Positions 6,068 to 14,552 of a stretch of DNA of 46,847 nucleotides are shown here, piece by piece. Under the pieces are notes generated by a model. That model searched no databases, had not been told where the DNA came from, and saw only the letters and a program-made list of their open reading frames with translations. Each line of letters starts with the position of its first letter. The stretch's first letter is position 1. The position numbers were made by a program, and so were the translations under genes. This DNA comes from an uncultured Prevotellaceae bacterium (GTDB lineage: Bacteria > Bacteroidota > Bacteroidia > Bacteroidales > Bacteroidaceae): assembly GCA_902770845.1 (NCBI GenBank), contig CACXUV010000009.1:1-46847 (forward strand), in the 5' to 3' direction.

Positions 6068-6271
6068 TCATCTGAACGTGTCCCTTGACAATTCCTTGAA
6101 GAAGTCGTGGTCCAGAATGACGCAGAACTGGCGCAGCAGATTGGTGTTGATGTCCTTGCGCGCAAAAATGTTGTAGATGTTGGTGCGCTCGCAGGAAATC
6201 TGCTTGGCCACCCACACCACCGAGCAGTGCTTCTGCTCCATGATTTCCTTGATTCTTGTTCCGATGTGCAT
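6068..6271 (-). CDS. Small HTH protein of the XRE type
   Basis: A 67-residue protein: GTRIKEIMEQKHCSVVWVAK, then QISCERTNIYNIFARKDINT as the HTH and a closing helix LLRQFCVILDHDFFKELS. This is a common small Bacteroidota HTH family, not closely related to the two XRE copies in the island. It starts 31 bases after the stop of the hybrid kinase gene in the same direction and may be cotranscribed with it. Confidence 0.7.
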   Translation of the reverse strand: MHIGTRIKEIMEQKHCSVVWVAKQISCERTNIYNIFARKDINTNLLRQFCVILDHDFFKELSRDTFR

Positions 6272-6302
6272 AGCTGTAAATGTTTTTTGTGAATGATTGA
6301 CT

Positions 6303-9143
6303 TTAACTTTGTTTTCTGTACTGTGACGGCGTCATGCCAAAGGTTTGGCGGAAGATTCGGCTGAAGTAGGCCACGTCGTCGAAGCCGCACTTCAGTGCCA
6401 CGTCGCCCACGGGCACCTGCACGTTGGCCATGAGCAGGCGCTTGGACCGGGCCAGTCGCAGGCTCATCACATAGGCCGAAGTGTTCTGCCCGGTGATGGC
6501 CAGCACGCGGCGGTTCAGCTGGGAACGGCTCAGCGCCATGCAGGCGGCCAGCGACTCTACGTCGACATGGCCCTGCGACATGAGCAGATAGATCTGGTCG
6601 ATGAGCTTGTTCATGAACTGCCTGTCTTCGGCCGACAGCTCGGTGGCGGGCTGAGCGTCGGCCAGCATGAACTTCTGCCGCAGCAGCTGCTGCCTCTCCA
6701 GCAGCTTTTCCACGCGCACGAGCAGCTCTTCCGAGTTGAAGGGCTTCACCAGGTAGGCGTCGGCCCCGGCCTGCAGTCCCCTTACGCGGTCGTCTTCGGT
6801 GGTCTTGGCCGTGATGATGATGATGGGCACGTGGTTCAGCAGTTGCGAGCTGCGCATGCGCCGACACAGCTCCAGTCCGTCGATGGGGCCCGGCATCATC
6901 AGGTCGGTAATCACCAGATCGGGCATGGTCTCCTTGGCTTTTTCAAGTGCCTCGGCCCCGTTGCGGGCGTAGAGCAGTCTGTGGCCGGGCAGGTGCATGC
7001 CCACGTAGTAGGCAATGTCCTGGTTGTCTTCCACAATCAGGATGGTTGTCGGCGGCTGATCGGTGCTCCTGGCCTTGGTGGCTGTGGCCACCTCCGGCTC
7101 GTCGGTGTCCTGCATCTGTGGCTGCAGTGCGGTGGAGTTGAGCGGGTTGTCGGCTTCGCTGAGCAGAGCCGTCTTGCTGCCCTGCACGATGGGAATGACC
7201 ACGGTGAAGGTGGAGCCCTGTCCCTGCACGCTGTCCACATTGACCGTGCCGTTCATGGCCTCGGTCATGAGCTTCACGAGCGACAGACCTATTCCGGTGC
7301 CCATGTCCTGCCCTTCGGCCGACGGCCCCTGATAGAAGGCTTCGAACAGGTGGGGCAGGGCCTCGGGGGCAATGCCGCGTCCTGTGTCGAACACCTGCAG
7401 CTTCAGGCGGTTGCCTCCGGAAGCCTCCAGCGTCAGGTTCACCTTGCCATAGGTTGGGGTCCACTTCATGGCATTGGCCAGCAGGTTCGACACGATGCGC
7501 ACCATGTAGTCGGGCACGAAGTCGGTGCTGATGTCGTTGACGGAGTGGCTGAACGACAGTTCGATGCGCTTGCTGGCGGCGTAGGGCTGAAAGTTTTCCA
7601 CGATCATGCCCACAAAGGGCACGATGTTGCCGTGCCTCCACTTGGCCTCGCCCACGGCCGACTGCACCTTTGAGATGTCGAGCAGCTGGTTGATGAGCGA
7701 CAGCAGCGAGTTGCCCTGTCGCACAATCATCTTGGCAGCCGAGCGCACCTGTCCCATGTCTTCCACGTCCTGATCTTCCAGCTGGTGGCCCAGTCCCAGG
7801 ATGACGGTGAGCGGCGTTCGGAACTCGTGGGTGACGTTGGTAAAGAACTGTTCGCGCGTGCGACTCAACTGTCGCAGCATGCGCTGGTGGGCCGTGCGCG
7901 CGCGCAGGATGTACCACAGCACGCCCATGCCGCCGAGTGCCAGCAGTAGCAGCAGTCCGGCCAGGAAGCTGGTCACACGTTTCGAGTGCCTCATCTGCGT
8001 CAGGTCTTGCTCGGCCTGGCGCAAAGCCTCCTGCTTGCGCTCGCGCTCCATCTCCAGTTGTGCGGTCTGAATCTGCAGCACCTTGCTCATGTCGATCAGG
8101 CTGTCGCGCAGCCGGTCGGCCTCCACATAGTTTTCGAGCGCGCGCCTGGAGTCGTTCAGCTTGGCGTAGAGCTCATACCACAGCTGGTGGACCTGGGCCT
8201 GATGTTCGAGCGATTCTATGCGGTGTGCGGTCTGGTCGATGCGCTCCAGCAGGCTGGCAACCCGGTCGTAGCGCCCCATTTTCAGGAGCACGCGCGCCAT
8301 GTTGAGCGCAGCCTCCAGTCGGTGCCAGTGGTCGGGGCTGTTGGTCATGATGGCGTAGGCCCGCTCATAGGAGCTCAGCGCCTCTTCATAGCGGCCCGAC
8401 CGTTCATGAAGGCGTCCGTAGTTGCTGTGACAGAGCGAGATGCCCAGCTGCGAATGAATCTGCTCGTTGAGCTCCATCGACTGCCTGTACAGGGCCCATG
8501 CAGCAGCCAGGTCGCCCTGCTGCTCGCGAATGCTGCCCAGGTTGGCCAGGTTGATGGCCTGTCCGAGCAGGCTGCCCAGCGCCACCTCGCCTGCGAGCGA
8601 CTGGGTGAACATGCTGTCGGCCATGGTCAGGTTGCCCATGGTGAGATATATGTTGCCAATGCCGTTGAGTGCCACGATGCGGTTCTTCAGCACCTGCTGC
8701 TGGCCGGTGGTGTCTTGTTTCAGGCTCAGCCGCAGTGCCTCCAGGTGGTAGTCCATGCCCTCGCTCAGTGCGCCCATCCGCCGATAGTTGGTGCCCAGGT
8801 TGTTGAGGGCCTGCGCCTGCTCCAGCGTGTCGCCTGCTTCGCGTGCCAGCTGCAAGCCCTGCTGGTGGTGGCTGATGGCCCAGTCGAACTGGCTCTGGTC
8901 GCGACACAGGCGGCCAATGTAGCGTTGTGCCACAATCTGTCCCAGCACGTTGTCCTCATGCTCATAGTCGCTGAGCATGGCCAGCAGCGTGTCGACCGAC
9001 GAACAGCCTTCCAGCTGCTGCTCAATCTGGGCACGCTCATCGCTGCTGAAGGGCGTCTCTGCGGTGCTTTTCTTTCCGCACGACGATGCCATCAACAGGC
9101 TCATGAGGGCCGAAATGAACACAATGCTACGGGCTTTTGACAT
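6303..9143 (-). CDS. Hybrid two-component sensor/AraC regulator with TPR sensor region
   Basis: 946 residues that join sensor and regulator in one chain. A lipobox-like signal (MASSC, Cys22) is followed by tetratricopeptide-type helices (about 65-340), a coiled coil (350-385) and a membrane helix (about 391-413). Then come HisKA with FTNVTHEFRTP (His439), an HATPase domain (NLLANAMK, DTGRGIAPE, GTGIGLSLVK), a receiver domain (VITDLMMPG, Asp747; Lys800) and an AraC-type HTH (about 858-946, ending GMTPSQYRK). Classical polysaccharide-utilisation HTCS proteins use Reg_prop propeller sensors; the TPR sensor here is different, so its ligand is unclear. It probably controls nearby glycosidase genes. 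A TATTTTTG -7 box lies on the minus strand at 9177-9184. Confidence 0.9.
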   Translation of the reverse strand: MSKARSIVFISALMSLLMASSCGKKSTAETPFSSDERAQIEQQLEGCSSVDTLLAMLSDYEHEDNVLGQIVAQRYIGRLCRDQSQFDWAISHHQQGLQLAREAGDTLEQAQALNNLGTNYRRMGALSEGMDYHLEALRLSLKQDTTGQQQVLKNRIVALNGIGNIYLTMGNLTMADSMFTQSLAGEVALGSLLGQAINLANLGSIREQQGDLAAAWALYRQSMELNEQIHSQLGISLCHSNYGRLHERSGRYEEALSSYERAYAIMTNSPDHWHRLEAALNMARVLLKMGRYDRVASLLERIDQTAHRIESLEHQAQVHQLWYELYAKLNDSRRALENYVEADRLRDSLIDMSKVLQIQTAQLEMERERKQEALRQAEQDLTQMRHSKRVTSFLAGLLLLLALGGMGVLWYILRARTAHQRMLRQLSRTREQFFTNVTHEFRTPLTVILGLGHQLEDQDVEDMGQVRSAAKMIVRQGNSLLSLINQLLDISKVQSAVGEAKWRHGNIVPFVGMIVENFQPYAASKRIELSFSHSVNDISTDFVPDYMVRIVSNLLANAMKWTPTYGKVNLTLEASGGNRLKLQVFDTGRGIAPEALPHLFEAFYQGPSAEGQDMGTGIGLSLVKLMTEAMNGTVNVDSVQGQGSTFTVVIPIVQGSKTALLSEADNPLNSTALQPQMQDTDEPEVATATKARSTDQPPTTILIVEDNQDIAYYVGMHLPGHRLLYARNGAEALEKAKETMPDLVITDLMMPGPIDGLELCRRMRSSQLLNHVPIIIITAKTTEDDRVRGLQAGADAYLVKPFNSEELLVRVEKLLERQQLLRQKFMLADAQPATELSAEDRQFMNKLIDQIYLLMSQGHVDVESLAACMALSRSQLNRRVLAITGQNTSAYVMSLRLARSKRLLMANVQVPVGDVALKCGFDDVAYFSRIFRQTFGMTPSQYRKQS

Positions 9144-9603
9144 AGGAAAGATTAATATTTATGGAGATTTTCGCTACAAAAATACGAAAAAAGCAATAAA
9201 GCATTGTCATAAAAAGTAAGTTTTTTTCATCATATTCCATTTTTTAACATTTTCGGCATTTTACTTCTCAATTCGTTGATTCACAAAGGCTTGCAACGAA
9301 CCCATGCGCCATTTTTCATAATTTGGAAATGAAAAATATTCGACAAATCCTATTCAAAATTACAAACGGCACAGCCTCTTTGTTTCTCCTGTCGGCCGAA
9401 AAAACACCTGATCTGAACGGTTGTCCGACGGCAGGGGCCCCGTTACAACACAACGGGGCCGCTATTGCAACACAACGGGGCCGCTATTGCAACACAACGG
9501 AGGCCCTATTGCAACACAACGGAGGCCCTATTGCAACACAACGGGGGCCCCATTGCAGCACAATGAGGCCCCCGTTGCAAACGGAAAAAGGGCTGATGGA
9601 AAA
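9144..9603. other. Intergenic region between the regulator and the GH43 gene
   Basis: About 460 bases without a credible gene. The first part is the A/T-rich upstream region of the regulator; 9428-9581 is a 22-bp tandem array; open frames across the array exist only because the 22-bp unit lacks stop codons in all plus frames. Confidence 0.7.
9428..9581. repeat. 22-bp tandem repeat array 1 (7 units)
   Basis: Six well-matched units begin at 9450, 9472, 9494, 9516, 9538 and 9560, with a degenerate one at 9428. Each starts ACAACGG, has a G/C-rich centre (GGGGCC or GAGGCC) and ends TATTGCAAC with small changes. Each unit is an imperfect palindrome (CAACGGGG against CCCCGTTG). The array lies 3' of the minus-strand GH43 gene. 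Confidence 0.9.
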
Positions 9604-10563
9604 TCAGTTGGTGGGCGTGATGGGCTTGATGCGCCCGTCCTTGTGGAACTCCATCGGGTCGATGCACACCTCACGATGGAAGCCCGGGCCGTCTTTCTTG
9701 TCGAGATAGGCCGGGTTGATGCGGTGATAGACCACATACCACTTGTCCTTTCCCGGTATCTGCAGCACCGAGTTGTGGGCCGTTCCGTAGATTTTCTGGT
9801 CGGGACGCTGCTGCAGAATCACGGGTTCGGCAGCCACGGTGATGGGGCCCAGGGGCGAGGTGGCGGTGCCGTAGGCCACGTGGTAGTTGGGCGAACCGGT
9901 GTCGTCTACGCTCCAAAGGAAGTAGTAGATGCCGTTGCGCTTGAACACGTAGGGAGCCTCGCGGTAGGCATAGTCCTGCAGCGTGCCGCCACGGGGCGTC
10001 AGTCGCACGATGGTGGTGGTGTCAATCGAGGTCATGTCGGCATTCAGCTTGGCTCCGGCCATGTAGCCATTGCCCCAGTAGAGGTAGCTCTGTCCGTCGT
10101 CGTCGGTAAACACGTCTACGTCTATCTGCTGTCCGTTCTTCTGCCCCTCCGGCCGCTTGTCAACGATGGGGTGGCCCAGGTCGGTGAAGGGCCCGGTGGG
10201 ACTGTCGCTCACGGCCACGCCGATGGCCTTGCGCTCGCCCTGGTCGCCGCTGTAGTAGAAATAGAACTTGCCGTTCTTGTGCTCAATGGCGGGTGCCCAG
10301 GCGTTGCCCTTGGCCCAGCGGGTGTCTTTCTTCAGATCCAGGATGATGCCTTCGTAGCGCCACTGCTTCAGGTCTTTCGACGAGTAGCAGGTGAAGTAGT
10401 AGCCGCCCCAGCCCGGAGCACCGTCGGTGGTGGAGTAGATGTAGTAGCGCCCGTTGGCAGCCAGCACCTCGGGGTCGGCGTGCATTTCGGGCAGGATGGG
10501 GTTCTTCTGGGCATGTGCCAGCAGGCTGAGGGCACAGAGGCAAATGAGCAGTAGTCTCTTCAT
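9604..10563 (-). CDS. Secreted glycoside hydrolase family 43 protein
   Basis: 319 residues with a signal peptide (MKRLLLICLCALSLLAHAQ). A single five-bladed-propeller GH43 domain follows: the catalytic base in HADPEV (Asp30), the modulating Asp in QIDVDVFTDDDG (about Asp148) and the general acid in REAPYVF (Glu202) are all present. GH43 enzymes are inverting arabinofuranosidases, xylosidases, arabinanases or galactosidases; the subfamily cannot be fixed from motifs alone. Without extra domains it is probably a periplasmic exo-acting enzyme. It is divergent from the multidomain GH43 at 10700, and a TATCTTTG box lies at 10605-10612 on the minus strand. Confidence 0.85.
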   Translation of the reverse strand: MKRLLLICLCALSLLAHAQKNPILPEMHADPEVLAANGRYYIYSTTDGAPGWGGYYFTCYSSKDLKQWRYEGIILDLKKDTRWAKGNAWAPAIEHKNGKFYFYYSGDQGERKAIGVAVSDSPTGPFTDLGHPIVDKRPEGQKNGQQIDVDVFTDDDGQSYLYWGNGYMAGAKLNADMTSIDTTTIVRLTPRGGTLQDYAYREAPYVFKRNGIYYFLWSVDDTGSPNYHVAYGTATSPLGPITVAAEPVILQQRPDQKIYGTAHNSVLQIPGKDKWYVVYHRINPAYLDKKDGPGFHREVCIDPMEFHKDGRIKPITPTN

Positions 10564-10633
10564 GACAGTTTCGCTTGTTTGAGTGAATAAAAACGTTTCG
10601 CCTGCAAAGATAGCTATTTTCCCGTAAAAACGC

Positions 10634-10664
10634 TTGCCAGAATGAAAAATTATTCATAATTTTG
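10634..10664 (+). promoter_or_regulatory. Probable promoter of the GH43 operon
   Basis: TTG (10634-10636), 20 bases, then TAATTTTG (10657-10664) match the Bacteroidota promoter form, 36 bases before the ATG at 10700. The minus-strand GH43 has its own -7 box in the same divergent intergenic region. Confidence 0.5.
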
Positions 10665-10699
10665 CAATCGAAGAGAACTAAATCACCAAAACTATAGAA

Positions 10700-13504
10700 A
10701 TGAAGAAACTTTTTACGCTTCTGATGGCTTGCATGCCATTCCTGGGCACCTCGGCCCAACAGGAAATGACAACGGCCCAACTGAACGGCCTGTACAAGGC
10801 CACATCGAAGAACCAAGCGAGCGTGCACGACCCGTCGGTGGTGTGGGAGCCCAACAGCAAGCGCTACTACATCTTTGGCTCACACAAGGCCGGTGCCTAT
10901 ACCACCGACATGCAGAACTGGACGCAGGCCAACCCCACGTGGAGTCCCAACGACAATGGCAAGGCGTTCGTCACCCCACAGGTGAAGAAGGTGATGAAGG
11001 GCGGCGTGGAGATGGACATGCCCCAGTTCAACGCGATGGAGTGGAGTGCCCGCACCGATGCCGGCTACAACATCAACGGCAACATGTGGGCCCCCGACGT
11101 GATCTGGAACCCCGTGATGAAGAAGTGGTGCATGTACCTGAGCATCAACGGCAATGAGTGGCACTCGAGCATCATCCTGCTCACCAGCAACAGCATCACC
11201 GGCCCATACACTTACCAGGGCCCGGTGGTGACGTGCGGCTTCCAGGACTCGGGCCACAGCTACAAGGGCACCGACCTGGAGCTGGCACTGGGCACGCTGA
11301 ACGCGCTGCCTTCGCGCTATGCCGTGGGCAACAAGTGGGGCAACCGATGGCCACACACCATCGACCCCGCCGTGTTCTACGACGAAGAGGGCAAGCTGTG
11401 GATGGCCTACGGCTCGTGGAGTGGCGGCATCTGGATGCTGGAGCTCAACGAGGAAACGGGACTGAGAGACTACGACGTGGTCTACCCCGTGAAAGGCACG
11501 GGCGACGGCGTGACCAGCGACCCCTACTTCGGCACCAAGATTGCCGGCGGCTACTACGTGTCGGGCGAAGGCTCCTACATTGAGCATGTGGGCGGCTACT
11601 ACTACCTGTTCGTGAGCTACGGCTTCTTCGACTCGGTGGGCGGCTACGTGATGCGCGAGTTCCGCTCGAAGAACCCCAACGGCCCCTACGTCGATGCTTC
11701 TGGCAAGAGCGCCATCTTCAGCGGCTATGCCATGAACTATGGCAAGAACGCCGACAACCGTGGCGTGAAGGTGATGGGTGCCTACGCCGACTGGGGCTTC
11801 ATGACCACGGGCGAGCTGAGCCAGGGCCACAACAGCGTGATTGCTGCCGAAGACGGGCGCACCTACCTGGTGTATCACACCCGCTTCGACAACGGCACCG
11901 AGGGACATCTGGTCAGGGTGCACCAGCTGCTGCAGACCAAGAACGGATGGCTGGTGGCGTCGCCCTTCGAATACAACGGCGAACAGATTACCGACCAGGA
12001 CATTGCCACCACCAGCCCCATTGCCGACGACGACTTCGTGGGCACCTACAGCATCCTGATTCACAAGTATGCCATGGACTACAAGAACCGCGAGGTGGTG
12101 AGACCCGTGACCGTGACGCTCTCGGCCGACAAGAAGATTAGCGGTGCCTACACGGGCAGCTGGTCGCGCGAAGAGGGCACCGGCTACCTGAAGCTCACCA
12201 TGGGCGGCGTGACCTACAACGGCGTGGTGATGGAACAGCAAATGGACGGGCAGAGCATCAAGAGCATTGCCTTCTCGGCACTGGCCAGCAGCGGCGTGTG
12301 CGTGTGGGGATACCGCCTGCGCGGCGACTACGCACTGGCCTGGCAGGTGAAGCACCAGAAGATGCCCGTGGCCAACAACAGGAGCGTGAGCGCACATGCC
12401 GACCTGTACGGCGTGACTATCTACGACCCCAACGTGACGCTCAGCTGGACCAGCTCGATGCCCGAAGTGATCTCGGACGAGGGACGCTACAACCCCACCG
12501 GACTGACCGACGACGCCAACGTGACGCTCAACGCACGACTCACGTCGGGCAGCTACTTCTGGCAGGCCAGCTATAACGTCACGGCCAAGGCCGAAAGCAC
12601 GCCCGAAGCCGACTGGAAGAACGGACTGGTGGCCCACTACGGATTCGACAGCGACCCGCTCTTCAACACCTTCGACCACGCACAGCAGGCACTGCTGAAG
12701 CAGCGCGACGCCACCAGCGCTCCCACGCTGGAGACCGACGGCATGCGCAACGGACGATTCCTGCACAACAGCTTTGGGGCCAACCAGAAGGAGAGCTATG
12801 CCGAAATGCCCAATCCGCTCTTCGGCAAGGAGCTGGCCGACGGCGCCTCGCTGGCCTTCTGGGTGCGCTGCAACGACGCAGCGAATGTGTATGACGCGCT
12901 CTACGGCTTCTGCAACGAGGCCACACAGGCCCGGCTCTACTTCACGGGCAACCTCTACACGGGCTTCAACGACAATGCCGGAAAGTGGCTCGACATCAAC
13001 CACCCCACCAGCACCGACCGCACCGAGCTGCGCGACACGCGCTGGCACCACGTCATCGTGCTCTTCAACCGCAGCAACTTTGCCGGCATCAAGGTCTACA
13101 TTGACGGCGTGCAGAAGAACACGGGCGACGTGTTCAACGGAAAAATCGACGACAAGGAGGTGACCACCAAGACGGGCTACGACTACAACCTGATTGTGGA
13201 CCACCTGAAAAACAGCCCCACCTTCTACCTGGGCAACGGCTCGTTCTGGGGCTCGGCCAACGCCTGCTTCGACGATGTGTTCTTCTACGACCGCGTGCTG
13301 GAACTGAGCGAGCTGAAGGCGCTGTACCAGATGTGCAGCCGCGTCTACAACTTCGGCACGCTCGATCCCACCGGCATTGCCTCCGTCGTGGCCACCCAGG
13401 GCACGAACGGCAACCGTCTCTGCGACCTGCGCGGACGCATCGTGAACGGCACACCGCAGAAGGGCATCTACATCCAGAACGGCAAGAAAGTAATCATCCG
13501 ATAA
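10700..13504 (+). CDS. Multidomain secreted GH43 arabinanase-like enzyme
   Basis: 934 residues. After the signal peptide (about 1-20) comes a GH43 catalytic domain: HDPSVV (Asp44), HTIDPAVFYD (Asp222) and SGEGSYI (Glu290), the three catalytic acids. GSWSGGIW and the long loops resemble subfamilies with endo-1,5-arabinanases. Next is a small beta domain of the GH43 C-terminal type (about 440-540), then a LamG/concanavalin-like domain (about 640-900; LVAHYGFD, LAFWVRC, WHHVIVLFN, KVYIDGV). It ends LCDLRGRIV and QKGIYIQNGKKVIIR, a tail shared with other proteins here and likely a sorting signal. It likely acts outside the cell on arabinan or arabinose side chains and is the first gene of a five-gene operon. 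Confidence 0.85.
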   Translation: MKKLFTLLMACMPFLGTSAQQEMTTAQLNGLYKATSKNQASVHDPSVVWEPNSKRYYIFGSHKAGAYTTDMQNWTQANPTWSPNDNGKAFVTPQVKKVMKGGVEMDMPQFNAMEWSARTDAGYNINGNMWAPDVIWNPVMKKWCMYLSINGNEWHSSIILLTSNSITGPYTYQGPVVTCGFQDSGHSYKGTDLELALGTLNALPSRYAVGNKWGNRWPHTIDPAVFYDEEGKLWMAYGSWSGGIWMLELNEETGLRDYDVVYPVKGTGDGVTSDPYFGTKIAGGYYVSGEGSYIEHVGGYYYLFVSYGFFDSVGGYVMREFRSKNPNGPYVDASGKSAIFSGYAMNYGKNADNRGVKVMGAYADWGFMTTGELSQGHNSVIAAEDGRTYLVYHTRFDNGTEGHLVRVHQLLQTKNGWLVASPFEYNGEQITDQDIATTSPIADDDFVGTYSILIHKYAMDYKNREVVRPVTVTLSADKKISGAYTGSWSREEGTGYLKLTMGGVTYNGVVMEQQMDGQSIKSIAFSALASSGVCVWGYRLRGDYALAWQVKHQKMPVANNRSVSAHADLYGVTIYDPNVTLSWTSSMPEVISDEGRYNPTGLTDDANVTLNARLTSGSYFWQASYNVTAKAESTPEADWKNGLVAHYGFDSDPLFNTFDHAQQALLKQRDATSAPTLETDGMRNGRFLHNSFGANQKESYAEMPNPLFGKELADGASLAFWVRCNDAANVYDALYGFCNEATQARLYFTGNLYTGFNDNAGKWLDINHPTSTDRTELRDTRWHHVIVLFNRSNFAGIKVYIDGVQKNTGDVFNGKIDDKEVTTKTGYDYNLIVDHLKNSPTFYLGNGSFWGSANACFDDVFFYDRVLELSELKALYQMCSRVYNFGTLDPTGIASVVATQGTNGNRLCDLRGRIVNGTPQKGIYIQNGKKVIIR

Positions 13505-13516
13505 AAACGCAATGCT

Positions 13517-14551
13517 ATGAGAAAGAAAATATTCGCCCTTGGCTTGGCCCTCAGCCTTGCCATGGGCTCTTTTGCCGCCACACGGCCCCTGGCCCTGCTG
13601 GGAGCCAAGAACCTGGTCATCACCACCAAGGCCGGCGTCACCTATTATTATATTGTGAGCAGCAACGACACACCCATGCTGCACCGCGAGGGCGCACAGC
13701 TCGTCGTGGGACGCGACACCTTCCGCCTGGCCGACATCAAGGCCATGCGCTTCAAGTCGATGCCACGCTTTGTGCTCGACCAGGACAGCACGGCCTTTGC
13801 CGGCAACTACGCCGTGGACCACGGACTGCTGGCCCTGCGACGCAACATGCAGGCAGGACAGTGGAACTCGCTCATCGTGCCCGTCGACCTGACAGCCGAA
13901 CAGGTGACCGACGCCTTCGGAGACGACACACGCCTGGCCACCATTCGCGGACTGCGCGACGGCAACAGCACCCTGCTCGACTTTGAGACCATCGACCTGA
14001 AGACCAACCCCGGCGCCGTGGTGATGAAGGCCGGACAGCACTATGTGGTGAACCCCTCGCGACAGCCCGACTATGCCGAAGGACAGCGCGCCGCCTCTTC
14101 GTGGGGCAACGGCCGACCCTACGGACCGCTCTACCTCATTCCCAACGTGAGCATGGCCGCCGGACAGAAGAAGCCCAGAAGCAAGACCAGCTTCGAGGGA
14201 ACCAACTATGAAAGCTACGTGCAGGCCACGGGCAGCTACTACCAGCACAACGTGGGCGCCGGCAACTTCCTGCTCAACGCCGACGGACGCATGGAGCAGG
14301 TGCAGGAGACCACACCGCAGCCCGGATTCACCAGCTTCTTTGCCGACCACCGTGCCGACACCAGCACACCGCTGCGATTCTACATCGACGGCATCGACGA
14401 AGACATCACCGCCACCACGGGCATCAATGCCCTCATGGCCACGCCCGGCAACCAAGCCGAAGCCATCTTCGACCTGCACGGACGCCGCCTGAACAGCGTG
14501 CCGCAGAAGGGCATCTACGTGAAGAACGGAAAGAAATATATCGTAAAATAA
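13517..14551 (+). CDS. Secreted protein of unknown function with sorting tail
   Basis: 344 residues: signal peptide (about 1-20), then VVGRDTFRLADIKAMRF, a pattern common in short secreted Bacteroidota proteins, a beta-rich middle with WNSLIVPVDLT, and the ending IFDLHGRRLN plus QKGIYVKNGKKYIVK. The tail is almost the same as that of the GH43 upstream, 12 bases away. No catalytic motif is seen. Cotranscribed with the GH43 and DUF6055 genes, it may be a binding or scaffold protein. Confidence 0.65.
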   Translation: MRKKIFALGLALSLAMGSFAATRPLALLGAKNLVITTKAGVTYYYIVSSNDTPMLHREGAQLVVGRDTFRLADIKAMRFKSMPRFVLDQDSTAFAGNYAVDHGLLALRRNMQAGQWNSLIVPVDLTAEQVTDAFGDDTRLATIRGLRDGNSTLLDFETIDLKTNPGAVVMKAGQHYVVNPSRQPDYAEGQRAASSWGNGRPYGPLYLIPNVSMAAGQKKPRSKTSFEGTNYESYVQATGSYYQHNVGAGNFLLNADGRMEQVQETTPQPGFTSFFADHRADTSTPLRFYIDGIDEDITATTGINALMATPGNQAEAIFDLHGRRLNSVPQKGIYVKNGKKYIVK

Positions 14552-14552
14552 C

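Noticed and set aside
9323..9709. Open frames across the 22-bp arrays (also 24115-24596 and 33919-34324)
   Set aside because: The repeat unit has no stop in plus frames, so open frames arise automatically; the peptides are only periodic (ATQRGPYCNTTG-like) and not conserved proteins.
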